The translations under genes and the position numbers were made by a program. Below, piece by piece: positions 44,349 through 52,996 of a DNA stretch of 64,000 nucleotides. Under the pieces are notes generated by a model. It was not told where the DNA came from. It was given only the letters and a program-made list of their open reading frames with translations, and searched no databases. This DNA is from Saccharothrix sp. ALI-22-I (lineage in GTDB: Bacteria > Actinomycetota > Actinomycetes > Mycobacteriales > Pseudonocardiaceae). The DNA lies in the NCBI RefSeq assembly GCF_001984175.1, contig NZ_MTQP01000068.1, forward strand, positions 806,001-870,000, in the 5' to 3' direction. Each line of letters opens with the position of its first letter. Positions within the stretch are counted from its first letter, which is position 1.

Positions 44349-44890
44349 CGGGCCACCTCGACGCCGATCCGGCGGCGCAGCACGGCCAGGCACCGGCCGC
44401 GGGTGGCGCCCAGGCTGTTGACCGGGACGCCCACCGCCTCGGCGACCTGCGTGAACGACAACTCCGGCGCGAACGCCGCCAGCCGCAGGATTTCCCGGCA
44501 ACGGTCGGTCAACGTCGCGTAGGCGCGCCACAGCCTCGTCCCGGAGTCACCGTCCAGCGCCGCGTCCTCCGGCGTCGGCCCGTCGTCCAGCGGTTCCCAC
44601 GGGTCCAGCGGCTCTTCCCGGCCACGCAGGCGCAGCACGGTCAGCGTCTCGCGCCGGGTGGTCGTGACCAGCCACGCGCCCAGCCGGTCCGGACGGCGGA
44701 TGCGGGTCAGGTTCTCGGCCAGCGCCAGCCAGGTGGCCTGGCAGACGTCGGCCGCGTCGTCCGGACTCAGCCGGTGCGACCGCGGCACCGCCCAGACCAG
44801 GCGCACGTACCGGCGCACGATCTCGTTCCACGCGGCCTCGTCGCCCGCCTGCGCGCGGGTCAGCAGTTCAGTGTTGGTCCGATCTTGCAT
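44345..44890 (-). CDS. ECF-type RNA polymerase sigma factor
   Basis: 181 aa. Region 2 (about 20-90) has AWNEIVRRYVRLVWAV, SPDDAADVCQATWLAL and RPDRLGAWLVTTTRRE. Region 4 (about 120-175) has LTDRCREILRLAAFAPELS (in parts) and TQVAEAVGVPVNSLGATRGRCLAVLRRR. No region 1 or 3. It directs transcription of a small regulon, probably including this operon. No canonical anti-sigma gene is next to it; the 140-aa protein is the candidate. Confidence 0.92.
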   Translation of the reverse strand: MQDRTNTELLTRAQAGDEAAWNEIVRRYVRLVWAVPRSHRLSPDDAADVCQATWLALAENLTRIRRPDRLGAWLVTTTRRETLTVLRLRGREEPLDPWEPLDDGPTPEDAALDGDSGTRLWRAYATLTDRCREILRLAAFAPELSFTQVAEAVGVPVNSLGATRGRCLAVLRRRIGVEVAR

Positions 44891-44993
44891 GCTCCTTGAG
44901 AGCGGTCCGGCTGACCTGGGGATACCGCTGCCGCCCGATGGTGTGGTCGGGGGAACCGATGATCGTTTTCCTGCGTCGCTACCCGGTTCGCCA

Positions 44994-47165
44994 CTACTCC
45001 GTTCGGAGACTGGCCGGGCGGATCGCCGAACGCAGCGCCGGCAGCGTGCACAGGGACACCACGAGGACGACGACCGCCGCGGCGGCGACCGTGGTGGCGA
45101 TCTCGGTCCAGTCGACGCGGAACCGTTCGGTCGGCGCCACCAGCCACGCCGTGCCGAGACCGATCGGGATGGCCAGCCCGATGCCGAGCGCCGTGGGTAT
45201 CGCCGACTGCCACAGCGCGGACACCGCGAGGACCTTCTCCGGCACGCCGTTCGCGGCCAGCACCGCCGTGGCCCGGCGGCGTTCGAAGACCTGGTCCACG
45301 GCCGCCGCCGCGAGACCGATCACGGCCAGCAGGGTGAGCAGCACCGAACCGCCGATGACACCGCTGCGCAGCGACGTGAACAGCTCGACCTGCCCGGCCC
45401 CGAACTGGCGGCGGAGGGTGACACCCCGGTCGGCCCGGCCGGTGGCGGCCAGCAGGCGGTCACCGAAGGACTCGTCCGGGCTGCCCCGCACGACCAGTTC
45501 GGTCGGCGGGATGGCCGCCAGCACCGGATCGGCTCCGCCCGCGACGACCAGCTGTGGCATGTCCCCCGTCAACGTCCTGTACTGCGGCACGACCCACTGC
45601 TGTCCGTTGACGGTGAGCTCGGTGCCGGGCTCCGGGCCGGGGCCGATCAGGTAGGCGGAGCCGGTCACGCAGTCGTCGACCTCCAGGCGTTCGGCGATCT
45701 CGGCGCAGTCGGCGCTGATGATGGAGGTGGTACCCGAGTAGTAGTAGCGCACCTCGCTGACCTGCCGCACGCCGCCGACCAGCGCGATCGCCTCTTCCAG
45801 CGACCGGACCGGGGTGTGTTGGGGCAGGTCGAGCACCCAGCGGCCGGGGGTGTCGGACGGTGGGGCGGCGGTGAACTGGGCCGCCACGCCGAGCAGGACC
45901 TGGAGCGTCAACGAGCCGGTGAGCACCACGACGACACCGGACAGCACGCGCGGGGTGCCCGAGTCGAAGCGGAGGGTGCGGAGGGCGAGCAGCGGCGCGA
46001 TGCCGTCCGGTTCGAGGCGGTGGGCGACCTTGCCGACCAGCCACGGCAGCACCGCGCCCGTGCCCGCGAGGACCAGCGCGATGCCCAGGCCGAGGCTGAC
46101 GGCCAGCCGCGCGTCGGACATCACCTGCCAGTAGCTGCCGACCGTCGAGATCACCACGATCAGCAGCGCACCGGTGCCGATCAGCGCGAACCGCCACCAC
46201 GCCCGGTACCGCGGCAGTTCGACGGTGCGGGCCAGGCCGAGCGGGCCGACGTCCTCGGTGCGCAGTGCGAGCAGGGCCGACACGACCGCGACCACCGGCA
46301 CGCCGAGCGCGATCATGGCGCCGAGCAGCGGGTCGGGCAGCAGGTCGGTCGGGAAGAAGCCGACCCCCTCCACCTCGATGAACCGGGCGAGCGGCCGTGC
46401 GGCGAAGAACAACGCCACGCCGACGAACAACCCGAGCACCGCCCCGGTCAACGTCTCACCGCTCGCGATCCAGCGGACCTGGTTGCGGGACGCGCCCGCC
46501 AGGCGGATCGCGGCCAGCCGTTGTTCGCGGCCGGTGGCGCCGAGGCGGGTGGCGACCAGGACGAAGATGCCGAGCGGGACCAGCAGGGCGCTGATCGCGG
46601 CGACCATCAGCAGCCGGTAGATGGGCAGCAGGGTCGACGGGGGCCTTTCGCTGCCGAAACCGGTGACCGCGTGGGCGCTGTCGAGGTGGGCTTCGGGGAG
46701 TCCGGCGTAGAACGTCAGGGATTTCGGTCGGGGTAGGCCGGCGTCGGCGATCACGCCGATGACGCGCTCCGGGAAGCGGGCGCGGACCGAGTCCTCGGTG
46801 CGCATCAGGTCGAGCAGTTCGGGGGAGACGACCAGTTCGCCGGGGCCGGGGATGCGGCCGACGCCGGGTGGGACGGGGGCGTCGGGCGTGGTGGCGGCCA
46901 GTTCCACACCGGTGATGAGGCGGCCTTGCCAGGAGACGCTGACGTAGCGGGCTTTGAGGGTGGTGTCCGCTTCGGTGGAGTTGAGCGACGCGGCTTGGAC
47001 GCGTTCGGACTTCGCCTCGCGAGCCGGGCCGATGGAGGCGGCCAGGAGCAGGACGGTGACGCCGAGGCCCACGCCGGCGGCGGTGAGCGCCAACCTGGCC
47101 CAGGACGTCCGGCCGCCCCCGACAGCCAGTCGGACGCCCAGAACCAGGTCGGCGGCCCACCTCAT
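44994..47165 (-). CDS. FtsX-like ABC transporter permease (second)
   Basis: 723 aa. MacB/FtsX-type permease: an N-terminal membrane segment (LALTAAGVGLGVTVLLLAAS) and a large extracellular domain, then two FtsX modules with segments near LLMVAAISALLVPLGIFVLV and after FERRRATAVLAANGVPEK. The loop RLAAIRLAGASRNQVRWIASGE is the family signature. Paralogous to the upstream permease; the two start alike (LALTxAGxGLGV). Works with the 49.6-50.3 kb ATPase; substrate unknown, perhaps a peptide, lipid or antibiotic. Confidence 0.88.
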   Translation of the reverse strand: MRWAADLVLGVRLAVGGGRTSWARLALTAAGVGLGVTVLLLAASIGPAREAKSERVQAASLNSTEADTTLKARYVSVSWQGRLITGVELAATTPDAPVPPGVGRIPGPGELVVSPELLDLMRTEDSVRARFPERVIGVIADAGLPRPKSLTFYAGLPEAHLDSAHAVTGFGSERPPSTLLPIYRLLMVAAISALLVPLGIFVLVATRLGATGREQRLAAIRLAGASRNQVRWIASGETLTGAVLGLFVGVALFFAARPLARFIEVEGVGFFPTDLLPDPLLGAMIALGVPVVAVVSALLALRTEDVGPLGLARTVELPRYRAWWRFALIGTGALLIVVISTVGSYWQVMSDARLAVSLGLGIALVLAGTGAVLPWLVGKVAHRLEPDGIAPLLALRTLRFDSGTPRVLSGVVVVLTGSLTLQVLLGVAAQFTAAPPSDTPGRWVLDLPQHTPVRSLEEAIALVGGVRQVSEVRYYYSGTTSIISADCAEIAERLEVDDCVTGSAYLIGPGPEPGTELTVNGQQWVVPQYRTLTGDMPQLVVAGGADPVLAAIPPTELVVRGSPDESFGDRLLAATGRADRGVTLRRQFGAGQVELFTSLRSGVIGGSVLLTLLAVIGLAAAAVDQVFERRRATAVLAANGVPEKVLAVSALWQSAIPTALGIGLAIPIGLGTAWLVAPTERFRVDWTEIATTVAAAAVVVLVVSLCTLPALRSAIRPASLRTE

Positions 47166-47283
47166 CGGAGCGCGTCCTGAGTGCTCCGGGGGATGTGGTG
47201 GGGGCGCTGCATAGGGATCACAACTCTTGAGACGCGACGGAGGGCATCGACGTGGCCTGCCGACGTGGACAAGATGTTCGGGG

Positions 47284-49575
47284 TTACTCGGAACGCAGGC
47301 CCAGCGCGCCCGTCGCCCGCCGCAGGGACGGCAGCGACAGGACGGTCACCACCGCGACCATGAACGCCGCCGCGCCGCTGAGCACCGCGATGCCCGGCCA
47401 GTCCAGGACGATCGGCTGGGACATGATCCTCAACAGCAGGGCCGCCAGAGCACTGCCCACACCGACGGCCACGACCAGCGCCAAGAGGAACGGCACCGCG
47501 TTCTGCCAGAGGAGCGATCTGCCCAGGGCGCCTCGCGGGACACCACTCGCCGCCAGAACCGCGAGTGGCCGCCTGCGTTCGCGGACCTGCTCCAAGGCCA
47601 GCACCAGCAGACTCGCGCCCGCCAACAACAGCGTGATCAGGGAGCCAGCCAACAGACCCTGGCGGATGCTCTGGAACTGCGCCACCCGTTGGGTGACGTC
47701 GGCCTCGCCGAAGTAGGACACGAAGACGCGCCACGTCATCGGGGCCACGGCGTTGCGGACGTGGTCCCCGACGTCCGGCTCGTTCTGGTCGATCAACACC
47801 AGCAGGCTGGGGTTCCCGGGCTCGACCGGCATGGCACGTGCCACGGCAGGCGTGAGCAACAGGCCGCTCCGGAAGTTGATCGATTCACCAGGGCCCTTGA
47901 CCACGGTGAACGGCGGGATTGTCCACTGTGGATCGTTCTGGCGGTCCTCATCGGAGTCGGACACCGTGACCCGTTGACCGGCCTCCAGCTGCGTCCCGTA
48001 ACCCAGGGAGGAGCCGGCGTCGACGTAGAACGAGTCGCCGTCCTGGCAGCTGGGCAGAACCGCCTGTGTCATCAGGGCTTCGCAGGTGCCGACCGTCGCC
48101 GGGTGGTAGTTGCCCGCACCGGCCTCCATCCCCACGCTTCGCAGCGAGTGGACCTGGTTCACGCCCACCGTCCGCGCCACCAGGTTCGCGGTCTGCTCGA
48201 CCATCTCGGGCGTCGAATCACTCAGGTGGATCGTGAGCCGGCCGCGGTCGACCTCCGGGGCCGGGCTGTCCATGACCTCGCTCTGGGCGCTGGCCATCAC
48301 GGACTGCAGCGCGATGCCACCGGCCAGGACCACGGCCACACCACCGACCACGCGCGCCGCCGTGCCGCTCTCCAACTGCAGCCTGCGGATCGCGAGTTGC
48401 CACGACGGCGCGCCGCCGCGCATCCGGCCCACCGCGCGTTCCACCACCCACGGCAGCAGCACCGGGATCGCCAGCAGCAGCATCACGATCCCGCCGATCA
48501 CGATCGTCGGGGACCCCTGGCTCTCCGTCCCACCGAACGCGTTGGCCTGGGTGATCAGCACCCCCACGCCGATGACGAGCGGCACCAGCCGCCACCACAG
48601 CACCCGGCGCACCGGCTTCGCCCGGCGCACCACGCCAAGCGGCTCGATCACCGTGCGCCGCATCGCGATCACCGACGTGACCACCGCCATCACCGGCACC
48701 AGCACGGCGATCATGACCGCGAACGGCAGTGACGGGATCAGGTCGCTCTTGAACGCGCTGAGCCCCGCTACCTGGATGTCCTCCACGAACTGCCGTCCGA
48801 CGAGGAACAGCACCGCGCCCACCGCCAGCCCGACGAACGCGCCGAGCAGCGCTTCACCCGCCGCGATCCGGCGCACCCGCTGCGATCCGGCGCCGACCAG
48901 CCGCAACGCCGCCAGCCTGCGGTCCCGCTCGGCCCCGGCCAGACGCGTGCTGATCCCCACGAACACCAGCACCGGGAACAGCAGCGCGACCACGCCGACC
49001 ATGACCAGCAGGGACAGCACCGGGTCGAGGGTGTTCTCGTGCAACTGCCCGCCGAACCGGGAGATCGCGTTGGCGTCCTCCGGGACGGTCGCGTCACCCG
49101 CGTAGAACACGAGGTCGTGCGGCGTGTTCAGACCGACCTCGTCGATGGTGCCGATCACCTGCTGCGGGAACCGCTCCAACAACAGCGCACCCTCTGGCGA
49201 CTCCATCAGCCTCGCGAGTGCCGGCGACACGAACATCTCGCCGTCGCCGGGCACCCTCGACAGACCCGGCGGCACCGGCGCGTCCGGGCCGGTGCCCTTC
49301 ACGAACCGCCCGGAGATCGACTCGCCGCGGTAGTCGGTGAACCACGACGTCAAGTACAGGACGTCCCCCGACGTCTGCTCGCCGGTGACCGGGGCGTTCG
49401 CGGCCTGCCGTTCGGCGCGCTCGGACAACACCGTGGTGACCGAGGCCGACGTCAGCAGCACGGCCACGCCGAGGCCGATGCCCGCGCCGGTCAACGCGAG
49501 CCGGACCCACGACGTGCGCCCGCCACCGAGAGCCAGCCGGACGCCCAGCGCGAGATCGGAGAACCACTGCCTCAC
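47284..49575 (-). CDS. FtsX-like ABC transporter permease (first)
   Basis: 763 aa from GTG 49575, overlapping the ATPase stop (GTGA); the long upstream frame is antisense shadow. Same architecture as the neighbouring permease, with RRLAALRLVGAGSQRVRRIAAGE and RRRPLAVLAASGVPRGALG signatures. Extracellular loops contain two Cys (GTCEALMTQAVLPSCQDG). Forms a heteromeric exporter or mechanotransmitter with the second permease. Confidence 0.9.
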   Translation of the reverse strand: MRQWFSDLALGVRLALGGGRTSWVRLALTGAGIGLGVAVLLTSASVTTVLSERAERQAANAPVTGEQTSGDVLYLTSWFTDYRGESISGRFVKGTGPDAPVPPGLSRVPGDGEMFVSPALARLMESPEGALLLERFPQQVIGTIDEVGLNTPHDLVFYAGDATVPEDANAISRFGGQLHENTLDPVLSLLVMVGVVALLFPVLVFVGISTRLAGAERDRRLAALRLVGAGSQRVRRIAAGEALLGAFVGLAVGAVLFLVGRQFVEDIQVAGLSAFKSDLIPSLPFAVMIAVLVPVMAVVTSVIAMRRTVIEPLGVVRRAKPVRRVLWWRLVPLVIGVGVLITQANAFGGTESQGSPTIVIGGIVMLLLAIPVLLPWVVERAVGRMRGGAPSWQLAIRRLQLESGTAARVVGGVAVVLAGGIALQSVMASAQSEVMDSPAPEVDRGRLTIHLSDSTPEMVEQTANLVARTVGVNQVHSLRSVGMEAGAGNYHPATVGTCEALMTQAVLPSCQDGDSFYVDAGSSLGYGTQLEAGQRVTVSDSDEDRQNDPQWTIPPFTVVKGPGESINFRSGLLLTPAVARAMPVEPGNPSLLVLIDQNEPDVGDHVRNAVAPMTWRVFVSYFGEADVTQRVAQFQSIRQGLLAGSLITLLLAGASLLVLALEQVRERRRPLAVLAASGVPRGALGRSLLWQNAVPFLLALVVAVGVGSALAALLLRIMSQPIVLDWPGIAVLSGAAAFMVAVVTVLSLPSLRRATGALGLRSE

Positions 49576-50303
49576 GTGACCGGCTCCATCTCGCGCGACT
49601 TCCCGTCGCGCACCACGACCTCGCGGTCGGAGTACGCCGCCACCCGCGGCTCGTGCGTCACCAGCACCACCGCCGCGTTGGTCTCCTTCGCCGCGTTGAC
49701 CAGCAGCTGCATCACGCGTTCGCCGTTGAGCGAGTCGAGCGCGCCGGTCGGCTCGTCGGCGAACACCACTCGCGGGCCCGTCACCAGGGCGCGTGCGACC
49801 GCGACCCGTTGGCCCTGGCCACCGGACGTCTCGCCGGGCCGCTTGTCCGCGACGTCGGCGACTTCCAGCCGTTCCAGCCACTCGCGGGCCCGCGACTCGG
49901 CCTCCTTGCGCTTCACCGAACCCAGCCGCAGCGGTAACGCCACGTTCTCCAGGCAGCTCAGCTCCGGTACCAGCTGGCCGAACTGGAACACGAACCCGAA
50001 ATCGGTCCGCCGCAACTCGCTGCGCAGGCCGTCGCCCATCGCGCTGAGCTCCACGTCGCGGTAGCGGACCGTGCCCTTGTCCGGCGTGAGGATGCCGGCC
50101 AGGCAGTGCAGCAGGGTCGACTTGCCTGAGCCGGACGGACCCATCACGGCCACCACCTCACCGGCGCGCACGCGCAGGCCGGCGCCGTCGAGCGCGGGCG
50201 TCGGCCCGAACGACTTGTGCAGGTCGACGGCTTCCAGCAGTGCTTGCGCCGACCCTGGGCCTTGCGCCGATCCTGGGTCATACGGGGTTGCCGGGTCGGT
50301 CAT
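49572..50303 (-). CDS. ABC transporter ATP-binding protein (MacB/LolD type)
   Basis: 243 aa. Walker A MGPSGSGKSTLLH, Q-loop FVFQFGQLVPELS, signature SGGQGQRVAVARAL, Walker B VVFADEPTGALDS and H-loop VLVTHEPRVAAY. The DEPTGALDS text is typical of the MacB/LolD/FtsE branch that drives FtsX-like permeases. Its ATG overlaps the PadR stop, and its stop overlaps the permease start. Confidence 0.94.
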   Translation of the reverse strand: MTDPATPYDPGSAQGPGSAQALLEAVDLHKSFGPTPALDGAGLRVRAGEVVAVMGPSGSGKSTLLHCLAGILTPDKGTVRYRDVELSAMGDGLRSELRRTDFGFVFQFGQLVPELSCLENVALPLRLGSVKRKEAESRAREWLERLEVADVADKRPGETSGGQGQRVAVARALVTGPRVVFADEPTGALDSLNGERVMQLLVNAAKETNAAVVLVTHEPRVAAYSDREVVVRDGKSREMEPVT

Positions 50304-50824
50304 CGGGTCACCGCCGTCTTCAGCCGGTCCAGGCGCGCGGCGGTGAGCTCCAGCCAGCGCAGGTCGGCCTCCAGGTGGAACAGGGCGTGGTCGCAGATCA
50401 GCTGGTCGGCCAGGTCACCGGCGGCCTTGCGCTTGGTCAGCTCGCGCATCGCGGCCAGGTGGGCGGCGCGCTGGACGTCGAGCACGTCGTCCGCGCGACG
50501 ACCGGACAGCAGGGACAGCACGACCTTCGCGTAGAGCGTGTTCTGCAGGTAGGGCTCCGGCTTCTCCGGCGTGCCCAGCCAGTGCTCCACGTCCGTCACG
50601 CCCGCGTCCGTGATCGCGTACCGCTTGCGCTCCGGACCGTCACCCGCCTCGACGCCCGCCTCCATCACCAGGCCGTTGCGGAGCAGGCGCGACAGCGTTG
50701 TGTAGACCTGCCCGTAGTGCAACGGCCGGTCTTGGCCGAAGCGCTCGTCGTAGGCCCGTTTGAGGTCGTACCCATGTCGTGGGCCTTTTTCCAGCAGGCC
50801 CAGCAGGGTGTGTCCGATTGACAT
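50300..50824 (-). CDS. PadR-family transcriptional regulator
   Basis: 174 aa from ATG 50824. N-terminal winged helix (SIGHTLLGLLEKGPRHGYDLK, by parts; YGQVYTTLSRLLRNGLV; KRYAITDAG). C-terminal helical dimerisation part of the subfamily-2 type. PadR proteins usually repress a neighbouring exporter and release on ligand binding. It heads the PadR/ABC/FtsX/FtsX operon. Confidence 0.92.
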   Translation of the reverse strand: MSIGHTLLGLLEKGPRHGYDLKRAYDERFGQDRPLHYGQVYTTLSRLLRNGLVMEAGVEAGDGPERKRYAITDAGVTDVEHWLGTPEKPEPYLQNTLYAKVVLSLLSGRRADDVLDVQRAAHLAAMRELTKRKAAGDLADQLICDHALFHLEADLRWLELTAARLDRLKTAVTR

Positions 50825-50833
50825 GCGAGGCAC

Positions 50834-50854
50834 TATACACACGAGGTATACACA
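50834..50854. promoter_or_regulatory. TATACACA direct repeats before padR
   Basis: TATACACA occurs at 50834-50841 and 50847-50854, 13 bp apart, within 30 bp of the PadR start. It is an AT-rich island in GC-rich DNA. Likely promoter/operator for autoregulation. Confidence 0.55.
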
Positions 50855-50976
50855 TGGTTCATAGCCCGATCGGCGGTATGTCGGGCGGTATGGGGTCGCG
50901 CGGCCGGGCTAACCAGTCACAATCGTTTGACGGTTACTTAGCCACATCGTGACTCTTCGACGCCTACAGTGGAGGG

Positions 50977-51513
50977 GTGACTGGTCTGGCGGCCGGCTGG
51001 GACCACGCGGCTTTCTCGCAGGGTCGAGCCGGCGATGCGGAACACGATGTGGAGCTGCTGCTCGCTTTCCTGAACACCCGAGATCTCGAACTCGGCACGG
51101 ATGTCCTGGACAGTGCCGCCGCTTGGCGCGCGTGGGTCACTGAACGGGGTCTGGGCCGGGCGGGTGACCCCGATGACGTCCGCGCCGTGCGTGCGGCGCT
51201 GCGGGCCTCGCTGGGCGAACCGCACGACGGGCCCGATCCGACCCCCGCGGCGGGCTTGGTGCGCGTCGACCTCAGCCACGGCGTGCCGACGATGTCCAGC
51301 ACCGACGCCCTCGGCGCGGTGCTCGGCGCGGCGGCACGGCTGGCGGTGCTCGGGTCGTGGGAGCGGTTCAAGATCTGCCAGGCGGACGACTGCCGATGGG
51401 CGTTCTTCGACCGCTCGCGCAACCGCTCGCGCACCTGGTGCTCGATGCAGACGTGCGGCAACCGGGAGAAGGCGCGCAACTGGCGGGAACGCCGCGCCCT
51501 CAGCGTGACCTGA
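50977..51513 (+). CDS. ABATE/CGNR zinc-finger stress regulator
   Basis: 178 aa from GTG 50977. N-terminal ABATE-type helical domain with LLLAFLNTRDLELGTDVLD and a conserved LxxxRxALR region. The C-terminal CGNR treble-clef finger has CQADDCRWAFFDRSRNRSR (two Cys) and WCSMQTCGNREKARNWR (two Cys). Members are predicted nucleic-acid binding regulators. Its TGA stop is the first three bases of the 22-bp repeat array. Confidence 0.9.
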   Translation: MTGLAAGWDHAAFSQGRAGDAEHDVELLLAFLNTRDLELGTDVLDSAAAWRAWVTERGLGRAGDPDDVRAVRAALRASLGEPHDGPDPTPAAGLVRVDLSHGVPTMSSTDALGAVLGAAARLAVLGSWERFKICQADDCRWAFFDRSRNRSRTWCSMQTCGNREKARNWRERRALSVT

Positions 51514-51705
51514 GCGTTCAACTCGCCTGTTCCGAACGCAGGACACGCCCGACCCGAACGTTGGACACGCCTGTTCCGAACGTTGGACACGCGCGCATGT
51601 CCAACGTTCGCGACCCGCGTGTCCAACGTTCCGAACGCGCGTGTCCAACGTTGGGAACGCGCGTGTCCAACGTTGGCGACGGGTGAGTTGAACGTTCGGG
51701 ACGGC
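51511..51705. repeat. 22-bp repeat array A (inverted symmetric)
   Basis: Nine units at 51511, 51533, 51555, 51577, 51598, 51620, 51642, 51664 and about 51686. Left units read CGAACGTTGGACACGC-like, and right units read TGTCCAACGTTCG-like. At the centre, 51577-51589 and 51598-51610 are a perfect 13-bp inverted repeat around an 8-nt loop. The outer ends (TGAGCGTTCAACTC at 51511, GAGTTGAACGTTCG at 51685) also pair. It fills the gap between convergent genes. Confidence 0.9.
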
Positions 51706-51710
51706 GGGGG

Positions 51711-52967
51711 TCAGGTCACCAGTTGGCTGACGGTGTAGATCACCAGGCCGGCCAGTGCGCCTACGACCGTGCCGTTGATGCGGATGAACTGCAGGTCGCG
51801 GCCGACCTGTAGTTCGATCTTGCGCGAGGTCTCCTCGGCGTCCCAGCGCTCGACGGTGTCGGTGATCAGCGTGGTGATCTCGTCGCGGTAGTTGGTCACC
51901 ACGTACCCCGCCGCGCCTTCGAGCCACCCGTCGACCTTCTCGCGCATCGAGTCGTCCTCGACCATCCGCCGGCCGAACGACATCAGCCCCTCGCGCACGC
52001 GTTTGCGCAGTTCGGACGACGGGTCCTCGGCCGCGTCGAGCAGCATCTTCTTCGCCGTGCCCCAAGCCGACCCGATGAGCCGCTGCACGTCCGGGTGCGT
52101 CACGAGCTGCTGCTTGACCTGCTCGGCCCGCTGCATGGTCGCCGGGTCGGTCCGCAGGTCGGCCGCGAACTCGATCAGGAAGTGGTCCACCGCCTGCCGC
52201 ATCGGGTGGTGGGCATCGGTCTTCACCGCCCACGCGAAGTCCAGCAGCTCGCCGTAGACCTTGTCACCGAGCAGCGAGTCGACGAACTTCGGCGACCACG
52301 ACGGCGCCCGGTTCGACACCACGCTCATGACCTTGTCGTAGTTGTCCCGCACCCAGTCGTAGGCCCGGTCGCACACCAGGTCCACGAGCTTGTGGTGCGC
52401 GCCGTCGGTGAGCACCTGCCCGAGCAGCTTGCCCAGCGGCGGGCCCCACGGCTGGTCGACCAGCCGTCGCACCAGCGCCTGCTCGACCACGGCCTGCACG
52501 TCGTCGTCCCGCAGCACGGTGACCGCACCGCGAACCACGTTGGCCAGCTCGGACGTCACCCGTTCGGCATGATCCGGTTCCGCGAGCCACTCGCCGAGAC
52601 GCCGTCCGATGCCGGCCCGGCGCAGCTTGTCCCGCACCACCGCCTCGGACAGGAAGTTCGTCCCGACGAACGACCCCAGCGCGTCGCCGAAGCTGTCCTT
52701 GCGGGTCGGGATGATCGCCGTGTGCGGGATCGGCAGGCCCAGTGGCCTGCGGAAAAGCGCGGTGACGGCGAACCAGTCGGCCAACGCGCCGACCATGCCC
52801 GCCTCGGCCGCGGCGCGGACGTACCCGATCCAGGCCGGGCCGCCGTCCTCGTAGAGCAGGGCGATGAGGAAGATCGCGGTGGCCCCCAGGAAGAAGCCGG
52901 TGGCCACCAGTTTCATCCGGCGCAGGCCTTGGCGCTTGAGCTGGTCAGCGGCGGTCAGTTGCTCCAC
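51711..52967 (-). CDS. DUF445 membrane protein
   Basis: 418 aa. Two membrane segments at the N-terminus (VATGFFLGATAIFLIALL and a second in GMVGALADWFAVTALF), a long amphipathic helical middle, and a C-terminal hydrophobic segment (GTVVGALAGLVIYTVSQLV). The phrase GALADWFAVTALFRRPLGLPIPHTAIIP is diagnostic of DUF445 (shown here only in part: ADWFAVTALFRRPLG). Role unknown. Confidence 0.9.
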   Translation of the reverse strand: MEQLTAADQLKRQGLRRMKLVATGFFLGATAIFLIALLYEDGGPAWIGYVRAAAEAGMVGALADWFAVTALFRRPLGLPIPHTAIIPTRKDSFGDALGSFVGTNFLSEAVVRDKLRRAGIGRRLGEWLAEPDHAERVTSELANVVRGAVTVLRDDDVQAVVEQALVRRLVDQPWGPPLGKLLGQVLTDGAHHKLVDLVCDRAYDWVRDNYDKVMSVVSNRAPSWSPKFVDSLLGDKVYGELLDFAWAVKTDAHHPMRQAVDHFLIEFAADLRTDPATMQRAEQVKQQLVTHPDVQRLIGSAWGTAKKMLLDAAEDPSSELRKRVREGLMSFGRRMVEDDSMREKVDGWLEGAAGYVVTNYRDEITTLITDTVERWDAEETSRKIELQVGRDLQFIRINGTVVGALAGLVIYTVSQLVT

Positions 52968-52996
52968 ACCGCCATTGTCCGTGAAGATTCGGCCTT

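Noticed and set aside
51511-51705. CRISPR array
   Set aside because: Units are back-to-back with no unique spacers, flip orientation and are degenerate; no cas genes in the window.
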